The notes under the pieces were generated by a model that saw nothing but the letters and a program-made list of their open reading frames with translations, was not told the DNA's origin and did not search any database. A program made the translations under genes and the position numbers. DNA of 64,000 bases from Brachybacterium massiliense (GTDB taxonomy: Bacteria; Actinomycetota; Actinomycetes; Actinomycetales; Dermabacteraceae): contig NZ_FXXB01000007.1 in the NCBI RefSeq assembly GCF_900184245.1, forward strand, positions 496,001 to 560,000, written 5' to 3'. This document shows positions 58,905 to 64,000 of the stretch, one piece after another. Position 1 is the stretch's first letter; each line of letters opens with the position of its first letter.

Positions 58905-60848
58905 ATGCCCCGCAACGTCGCCCAGAAGCTCATCGCCGATCATCTCGTGGAGGGATCGCTCGAACCCGGTGCCGAGATCGGCCTGCGAGTCGACCAGACC
59001 CTCACCCAGGACGCCACCGGCACGATGGTGATGCTGGAGCTGGAGGCGCTGGGCCTGGACCGGATCCGCACCGAGCTGTCGGTCCAGTACGTCGACCACA
59101 ACCTGCTGCAGACCGATGAGAAGAACCCCGACGACCACCTGTTCCTGCAGTCGGCGGCAGAGCGCTTCGGGCTGTGGTTCTCCAAGGCCGGCAACGGCGT
59201 CTCCCACCCCGTCCATCAGGCGCACTTCGGCCGCCCGGGCGCGCTGCTGATCGGCTCGGACTCCCACACCTGCGCTGCCGGTGCGCTGGGGATGCTGGCG
59301 ATCGGCGTGGGCGGGCTCGAGGTCGCGATGGCGATGGCCGGGCAGCCGCTGTACGTGACGGTGCCGCAGATCTGGGGTGTGGAGCTGACGGGCACGCTGC
59401 CGGACTGGGTCAGCGCGAAGGACGTCGTGCTGGAGATGCTGCGTCGTCACGGCGTCAGCGGCGGCGTGGGACGCATCATCGAGTACCACGGCGAGGGCCT
59501 CGCGCAGCTCGACGCGATGGACCGGCACGTCATCGCGAACATGGGTGCCGAGCTGGGGGCCACCGCCACGGTCTTCCCGGCCGACGACGCCGCCCGTGCC
59601 TACCTCGGTGCCGTCGGCCGCGGCGACCAGTTCGAGCGCTGGGAGGCCGACGAGGGCGCGACCTACGATCTCACCGAGCACATCGAGCTCTCGGACCTCG
59701 TCCCGCTGATCGCACGGCCCTCCTCCCCCGGCAACGTCGTGCCGGTCGCCGAGGTGACCGGAGAGGACGTGAACCAGGTGGTCATCGGCTCCTCCGCGAA
59801 CCCGGGGCTGCGCGACTTCGCCGTGATCGCCGAGATCCTCGAAGGCCGCCAGGCGCATCCGCGGGTCTCCGTGGACGTCAATCCCTCCTCGCGCGAGGTG
59901 CTCGCGGACCTGATCTCCGGCGGCTGGCTGGGGGCGCTCGTCGGCGCCGGCGCACGCATCCACCAGTACGGCTGCATGGGCTGCATCGGGATGGGGCAGG
60001 CCCCGGCGAGCGGCCGCAACTCGCTGCGCACGATGCCGCGCAACTTCCCCGGCCGCTCCGGCACCGAGGAGGACGCGGTGTGGCTGTGCTCCCCCGAGAC
60101 CGCCGCGGCCGCCGCCCTGACCGGGAGGATCACCGACCCGCGCACCCTCGAGGACAGCCATGACATGGCATACCCGCGGCCCACCCTGCCGGAGCGGTAC
60201 GCGCAGATCGACGAGATGCTGATCCCCCCGCTGCCTGAGGCGGAGGCGCGGGACATCGAGCTGGTCAAGGGGCCGAACATCTCCTCCCTGCCGGACTTCA
60301 CCCCGATCGCGGACCGCCTGGCGCTGCCCGTGCTGCTGGTGATGGGCGACGACATCTCGACCGACGAGATCCTGCCCGCCGGCTCGCAGGTGCTCCCCTT
60401 CCGCTCCAACATCCCCCGGATCGCCGATTTCGCCTTCTCCCGGATCGACGAGAGCTACCCCGAGCGCGCCCGCGGCACCGAGGGCGGGCACGTGGTGGTG
60501 GCCGGGAGGAACTATGGCCAGGGCTCCTCGCGCGAGCATGCGGTGATCGCCCCGCGCCACCTGGGCCTGCAGGCGGTGATCGCGGTGAGCTTCGCGCGGA
60601 TCCACTGGCAGAACCTCGCGAACTTCGGGATCGTGCCGCTCGAGTTCGAGGACCCCGCCGACCTCGCGCAGATCTGCGTGGGGGACGAGGTGGTGCTCGA
60701 GGCGGTGCACGGGGCTCTGCGGGCCGGCGGCTCGCTGAGCGCACGGATCGGCGACCGCGAGGTGCCGCTGAGGCACCGGCTCTCGCAGCGCCAGGTGGAC
60801 ATGGTCCTCGCCGGCGGGCGGATCCCTCTCACGGCGCAGGCGGTGTGA
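58905..60848 (+). CDS. Aconitate hydratase, Aquifex-type
   Basis: The 647-residue protein has the aconitase motifs QDATGTMVMLELEALGLDRI, GSDSHTCAAGALGMLAIGVG and YGCMGCIGMGQAPASGRNSL, which supply the three cysteines of the [4Fe-4S] cluster, and a C-terminal swivel domain with GRNYGQGSSREHAVIAPRHL. The length and domain order match the short Aquifex-type/mitochondrial-like aconitases, not the 890-940-residue AcnA typical of actinobacteria. It converts citrate to isocitrate or a related hydroxy acid. GAGGAGG precedes ATG 58905. Confidence 0.85.
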   Translation: MPRNVAQKLIADHLVEGSLEPGAEIGLRVDQTLTQDATGTMVMLELEALGLDRIRTELSVQYVDHNLLQTDEKNPDDHLFLQSAAERFGLWFSKAGNGVSHPVHQAHFGRPGALLIGSDSHTCAAGALGMLAIGVGGLEVAMAMAGQPLYVTVPQIWGVELTGTLPDWVSAKDVVLEMLRRHGVSGGVGRIIEYHGEGLAQLDAMDRHVIANMGAELGATATVFPADDAARAYLGAVGRGDQFERWEADEGATYDLTEHIELSDLVPLIARPSSPGNVVPVAEVTGEDVNQVVIGSSANPGLRDFAVIAEILEGRQAHPRVSVDVNPSSREVLADLISGGWLGALVGAGARIHQYGCMGCIGMGQAPASGRNSLRTMPRNFPGRSGTEEDAVWLCSPETAAAAALTGRITDPRTLEDSHDMAYPRPTLPERYAQIDEMLIPPLPEAEARDIELVKGPNISSLPDFTPIADRLALPVLLVMGDDISTDEILPAGSQVLPFRSNIPRIADFAFSRIDESYPERARGTEGGHVVVAGRNYGQGSSREHAVIAPRHLGLQAVIAVSFARIHWQNLANFGIVPLEFEDPADLAQICVGDEVVLEAVHGALRAGGSLSARIGDREVPLRHRLSQRQVDMVLAGGRIPLTAQAV

Positions 60849-60912
60849 ACGGGCCGCTCAGCCCGACCAGGAGGTCGGCGGATCACGGCGCCGCCGTCCT
60901 AGACTCGCCCCA

Positions 60913-60931
60913 CCGCACGCGACCCGTGCGG
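60913..60931 (+). other. 5' UTR hairpin of the CsbD gene
   Basis: CCGCACG (60913-60919) and CGTGCGG (60925-60931) form a 7-bp stem just after the -10 box TAGACT (60900-60905) and before AGGAGG. It may stabilise the mRNA of this small stress protein. Confidence 0.45.
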
Positions 60932-60954
60932 ACCCTCGTCACAGGAGGTATTCG

Positions 60955-61167
60955 ATGAGCACCGACGAGAAGTTCGAGAACGCGAAGGACAAGCTGGGCG
61001 GCCAGGCCAAGGAGGGCCTCGGCAAGGTCACCGGCAACAAGCAGACCGAGGCCGAGGGCCAGACCCAGCAGGGGAAGGCCGAGGCCAAGGACAAGCTCCA
61101 GGACGCCCGTGACTCCGTCAAGGGCGCCGCCGAGGGCATGTTCGGCGACAAGGACAAGCGCGGCTGA
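60955..61167 (+). CDS. CsbD-family stress protein
   Basis: The 70-residue protein is Lys, Glu, Ala and Gln-rich with the CsbD pattern NAKDKLGGQAKEGLGKVTGN and a second similar unit AEAKDKLQDARDSVKGAAEG. It is likely disordered or helical and cytosolic. CsbD genes belong to general stress regulons in Gram-positive bacteria. AGGAGG lies six bases before the ATG. Confidence 0.9.
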   Translation: MSTDEKFENAKDKLGGQAKEGLGKVTGNKQTEAEGQTQQGKAEAKDKLQDARDSVKGAAEGMFGDKDKRG

Positions 61168-61203
61168 TCCGCGCCGGGCGCCCCGGACGGCGCCAGCACC
61201 CAC

Positions 61204-61237
61204 CCGATGGCGGCTCCTGACCAGGGGCCGCCATCGG
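61204..61237 (+). terminator. Strong terminator hairpin after CsbD
   Basis: CCGATGGCGGC (61204-61214) and GCCGCCATCGG (61227-61237) form a perfect 11-bp stem with an inner CCT/AGG extension. It lies 37 bp after the CsbD stop. Confidence 0.8.
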
Positions 61238-61462
61238 CATGAGCGGGGTATGTGTATTGCCTGGCGCTGGGCCTGCTGGTGCCGGTGTACCTGGACTGCG
61301 AGGGGGTCGAGGAGTCCCGGATCAGCCAGGTAGGGGCGACGGCACGCTGTGCACCCCGACCGGTGCCGGGGCCGGGGGCAGCCGACGGGGAGCAGGGGCC
61401 CGGGCCGAGCCCACCAGCAGCTGAACCGTGGTGGGCTCGGCCAGGGGATCCAGCCCTGCGCC

Positions 61463-62359
61463 TCAGCGCAGCGGCGTCGCGTCCTGGTGGGCGATGTGGT
61501 CCGGGCGCGGGGCGGAGGCTGCGAAGGGCTTCTGCAGCGTGTTCTCGACGCTGTTGAACACCATGAAGATGTTCGAGCGCGGGAACGGGGTGATGTTGTT
61601 GCCCGAGCCGTGCATGATGTTCGCGTCGAACCAGAGCGCGGACCCGGCCGGGCCGGTGAACTGGTCGATCCCGTGGCGATGGGCCATCTGGGTGATGACC
61701 TCCTCGGAGGGGACGCCCACCTTCTGCTCCTTCAGCGAGGAGCGGTAGTTGTCCTCCGGGGTCTCACCGAGGCTCGGCACGAAGGTGCGGTGCGAGCCGG
61801 GCATGACCATCAGCCCGCCGTTGTACGGATAGTTCGGCGTCAGGGCGAGCGAGCAGCTGACGGCGCGGGGCGCGGGCATGCCGTCCTCGGCATGCCAGGT
61901 CTCGAAGTCCGAGTGCCAGTAGAAGCCGGCGCCCTTGAACCCGGGCATGTAGTTGATGCGGGTCTGGTGGAGGTAGACGTCCGAGCCGAGCAGCTGGCGT
62001 GCCCGCTCGAGCAGGCGGGGGTCCCGGGAGAGGTCATCGATCAGCTCGCTGAGGTGCTGGACGGCGAAGATCGAGCGCACCTCGCCGGAGCCCTTCTCGG
62101 TGATCACGCGCTCGTCGCCGCGCAGCGTCTCGTCGGTGGTCAGTCGCTCCAGCTCGCGGCTGTAGGTCTCGATCTCGCCGCCGGTGAGGGTGCCGGGCAG
62201 GATGCTGAAGCCTCGCTCGTCGTGGGCGCGCAGCTCCTCGGCGTCGAAGGGTCCGTCGGCTGCGGTGCCCCACACGGTGGGGTGCACGCGCTCGGTCGGT
62301 GCGGCCGCCTCGGTGAGGCGGGTGGGGTAGAGATCATCGGTCACGGTCGCCGTGGGCAT
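61463..62359 (-). CDS. ectD: Ectoine 5-hydroxylase
   Basis: The 298-residue protein is an Fe(II)/2-oxoglutarate dioxygenase of the EctD type: GFSILPGTLTGGEIETYSRE, ERARQLLGSDVYLHQTRIN, FKGAGFYWHSDFETWHAEDG with the His and Asp iron ligands, LMVMPGSHRTFV, and ANIMHGSGNNITPFPRSNIF with the second His. It makes 5-hydroxyectoine for osmotic or heat stress. No ectABC genes are in the window, so ectoine comes from another locus or from uptake. GAAAGGA precedes ATG 62359. Confidence 0.9.
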   Translation of the reverse strand: MPTATVTDDLYPTRLTEAAAPTERVHPTVWGTAADGPFDAEELRAHDERGFSILPGTLTGGEIETYSRELERLTTDETLRGDERVITEKGSGEVRSIFAVQHLSELIDDLSRDPRLLERARQLLGSDVYLHQTRINYMPGFKGAGFYWHSDFETWHAEDGMPAPRAVSCSLALTPNYPYNGGLMVMPGSHRTFVPSLGETPEDNYRSSLKEQKVGVPSEEVITQMAHRHGIDQFTGPAGSALWFDANIMHGSGNNITPFPRSNIFMVFNSVENTLQKPFAASAPRPDHIAHQDATPLR

Positions 62360-62387
62360 GGTGTCCTTTCTCGATCGGTCTCCGGTA

Positions 62388-62428
62388 CAGGCATGCCCGC
62401 GACCGCAGCACGACCGAGGACATGCCTG
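62388..62428. promoter_or_regulatory. Inverted repeat upstream of ectD
   Basis: CAGGCATG (62388-62395) and CATGCCTG (62421-62428) are perfect 8-bp arms 25 bp apart, in the 282-bp gap upstream of ectD. They may be a binding site for an osmotic-stress regulator. No clear promoter boxes are visible beside them. Confidence 0.4.
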
Positions 62429-62641
62429 GAGCCCGGCTCTGCGGCCCGGCTCCTGCGTTCAACCGTACCCGCGAAGCGGTGTCGGTGCGAGTGTTGTTCC
62501 TGGTCGTCGACGCGCGCACCTGCGAAGACCGCTCCGCCGACCGTTCGAAAGGTGCGGCGCGAAGCGCTCTCCCCCGTCCTGTCCTGTGCTCTCGACCTCG
62601 CGCAGGTTCCTGGGGGCACCGCGTGCTGGTAGACCAGGGGG

Positions 62642-63064
62642 ATGGCTTTCGCACGTCGTCTCCGTCCCGCTCTCGCTCTGCCGCTGCTCGCGCTCACGTT
62701 CGCCGCGTGCTCGGGTCCTGCCGAGGAGACCGCTCCCGAGGACGCACCGACGGTGGGGACGCTCGCGATCACGCTGGACGGTGAAACCACCGAGTTCACT
62801 CCGGAGGTGGTGCGCTGCGAGGGCGAGCCCGGCGCGCTCGCTCACCTCGAGCTGCGCGAGAGCGAGGACGGGTTCCCGCTGGTCGAGGTGGTCCCGGACG
62901 AGTTCGCGATGGTGAAGCTGGTCGCGGAGGGTGGGCCGGAGAAGAACGAGCGCGGCACCGACGGCATCACCGCGCGGGATGCCGCAGTGACCTTCGCCGA
63001 TGCGGAGATCGGAGACGCGGTGGTCAGCGGCACGGTCGACTGCCCGACCGGCTCCGAGGGCTGA
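62642..63064 (+). CDS. Small lipoprotein of unknown function
   Basis: The 140-residue protein starts MAFARRLRPALALPLLALTF followed by AACSG, a signal peptide with lipobox FAAC (Cys near residue 23). The mature part of about 115 residues is acidic, mostly beta, and has two further cysteines (VVRCEGEP and TVDCPTG) that could form a disulfide. TAGACC (62630-62635) lies six bases before the ATG, so the transcript may be leaderless. It resembles mycobacterial LpqH-type small lipoproteins in size and design, but I cannot assign a family. Confidence 0.7.
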   Translation: MAFARRLRPALALPLLALTFAACSGPAEETAPEDAPTVGTLAITLDGETTEFTPEVVRCEGEPGALAHLELRESEDGFPLVEVVPDEFAMVKLVAEGGPEKNERGTDGITARDAAVTFADAEIGDAVVSGTVDCPTGSEG

Positions 63065-63139
63065 TCTGCTCCGGGGTCGGCGCTGTGCGGTGTGCCCGGC
63101 GCTGACCATAAGCGCGGCCGGGTGTGATGAGGTGGCCGC

Positions 63140-63643
63140 ATGACGACCTCGCTGACAGCCACCGACCGTGCACACCTCGCCCGCTGCGTAGACCTCGCCC
63201 GGGAGGCGCTCGAGGACGGGGACGAGCCCTTCGGCTCGCTGCTCGTCGGCGCCGACGGGACCGAGCTGTTCGCGGACCGCAACCGGGTCTCCGGCGGGGA
63301 TGCCACCCAGCATCCCGAGTTCGCGATCGCCCGCTGGGCGGCGATGCACCTCTCGCCGCAGGAGCGGGCCCGGGCGACGGTCTACACCTCCGGGGAGCAC
63401 TGCCCGATGTGCGCGGCCGCGCACGCCTGGGTGGGGCTGGGCCGGATCGTCTATGCCAGCAGCAGCGCGCAGCTGAGCAGCTGGCTCGCGCAGTGGGGCC
63501 TTCCGGCAGGGCCGGTCGCGCCGCTGCCGATCCAGACCATCGCCCCCGGCATCGAGGTGGCGGGCCCCGACGACGAGCTCAGCGCGCAGGTGCGGGCGCT
63601 GCAGGCCCGGGCGCGCGGGATCGACTCCGCACAGTCGCGCTGA
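63140..63643 (+). CDS. Nucleoside/guanine deaminase family protein
   Basis: The 167-residue protein has the zinc site of cytidine-deaminase-fold enzymes: HPEFAI (His ligand and catalytic Glu, in place of HAE) and HCPMC (the two Cys ligands). It begins ARCVDLAREALEDGDEPFGS, like guanine and tRNA-adenosine deaminases. It is long enough for a single-domain deaminase and may act on guanine, cytosine or a modified base. It starts 75 bp after the lipoprotein stop. Confidence 0.8.
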   Translation: MTTSLTATDRAHLARCVDLAREALEDGDEPFGSLLVGADGTELFADRNRVSGGDATQHPEFAIARWAAMHLSPQERARATVYTSGEHCPMCAAAHAWVGLGRIVYASSSAQLSSWLAQWGLPAGPVAPLPIQTIAPGIEVAGPDDELSAQVRALQARARGIDSAQSR

Positions 63644-63655
63644 CGGGTCGCGCCC

Positions 63656-64000
63656 TCAGATCTCGATCTCGCGCCCGTCCTCGGTGGCGACGGTGAGCAC
63701 GAAGCGGGAGCCGCGGCCCTCGCGGATCTCGGCGACGCCGTCCCCGAGCCCCAGGGCGTCCAGCTGCTCCTGCTGCCGGGCGGGGTCCACCTCGATGCGC
63801 TCGAAGGAGACCAGCTCGAGCGAGGGCAGCCCGCCCAGGCCCGGATGGTCGGTGGTGCCCCAGTCGATGAGGAAGGGCACGGCGTAGTTGCGCGGGGCCT
63901 GCGCCTGGGTGAGGCGCCAGGCCAGCTCGGTGCCGTCCGGGGCGCGGCGGGAGAGGTCCTGGACGTCGCCGGGGTCGAAGCCTGCGGCGCGGGCGCGCTC
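63656..64000 (-). CDS. Glyoxalase-like (VOC-type) protein, C-terminal part (cut by window edge)
   Basis: The frame is open to base 64000. The visible 114 residues contain RRAPDGTELAWRLTQAQAPR, then PFLIDWGTTDHPGLGGLPSL. The RxxPDG..L.W and PFLIDWG..xHP segments match the glyoxalase_3 domain. The N-terminal part with the first domain lies beyond the window. The enzyme's substrate is unknown. Confidence 0.7.
   Translation of the reverse strand, partial: ERARAAGFDPGDVQDLSRRAPDGTELAWRLTQAQAPRNYAVPFLIDWGTTDHPGLGGLPSLELVSFERIEVDPARQQEQLDALGLGDGVAEIREGRGSRFVLTVATEDGREIEI

Noticed and set aside
61239-61462. Overlapping short frames between CsbD and ectD
   Set aside because: They start inside or just after the CsbD terminator, are Gly/Pro/Ala-rich and have no ribosome site or homology that I recognise.
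62642-63064. Assignment as mycobacterial LpqH antigen
   Set aside because: Only the size, the lipobox and two cysteines agree, and the sequence does not support the family.
1-64000. tRNA, rRNA, insertion sequences or prophage genes
   Set aside because: I saw no tRNA-like cloverleaf with the TTCGA loop, no rRNA segments, no transposase or integrase motifs and no phage structural genes.

Overview
The window is very GC-rich, with dense genes, many 4-base stop/start overlaps, GTG starts, TAnnnT-type -10 boxes and several promoters that appear to give leaderless mRNAs. It carries families typical of Micrococcales (DUF222-HNH nuclease, DUF6226, DUF1990, DUF5701, cory-CC-star protein). It is most likely chromosomal DNA of an actinobacterium close to Brachybacterium (Dermabacteraceae). 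The genus is an inference. I see no rRNA, tRNA, phage, insertion sequence or CRISPR array.

Layout. 1-9972: housekeeping and accessory genes. These include an internally deleted RIO-kinase remnant, a three-gene overlapping set (YVTN propeller, SRPBCC, DUF1992), a MerR-PP2C fusion behind its own MerR-type promoter, a frameshifted AAA ATPase, a 0.5-kb gap with repeated DnaA-box sequences, and a DUF222-HNH nuclease. 9980-27034: a nicotinamidase-like hydrolase, a FadH-like flavoenzyme, a penicillin-binding protein, a PfkB sugar kinase, glutathione peroxidase, an SPFH protein plus a type I sulfatase, DoxX, an AddAB-like helicase-nuclease pair with a P-loop kinase, and an FBP-domain protein.

27222-42728 is the most interesting part. 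It looks like a polysaccharide-utilisation locus for D-arabinan or the related mycolate-type cell wall. It has a GH172 (DUF2961) enzyme, an L-fucose/D-arabinose isomerase-like protein, a LacI regulator and an aldo/keto reductase in one operon. Divergent to it lies a CUT1 ABC importer followed by an exported DUF4185 (GH183) protein. A GH43-like propeller enzyme, an XRE-cupin regulator with an MFS exporter, a second exported DUF4185 protein and an exported NamZ-type muramidase (GH171, DUF1343) complete it. Near-palindromic GTAATCGATTAC-like sites sit at the promoters of at least four of these units. My model is that exported endo-enzymes cut the wall polymer, the ABC system imports fragments, GH172 and the propeller enzyme trim them inside the cell, and the isomerase and reductase process the sugar.

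42922-51215: a formylglycine-generating enzyme (activator of the sulfatase at 17381), an S33 peptidase with its LacI regulator, a GAP-family membrane protein, a two-component system whose kinase gene carries a 44-bp tandem duplication, and a DHA2 exporter. 51235-54262: overlapping cstA, a small protein ending in RCC, and an ArsA-type ATPase. 54462-58752: a DUF6226-DUF1990 fusion, DUF5701, an endonuclease/phosphatase-fold protein, and DAHP synthase behind a Trp/Phe/Tyr leader-peptide attenuator. 58905-64000: Aquifex-type aconitase, CsbD, ectoine hydroxylase, a lipoprotein, a nucleoside deaminase and a glyoxalase-like protein cut by the window edge.
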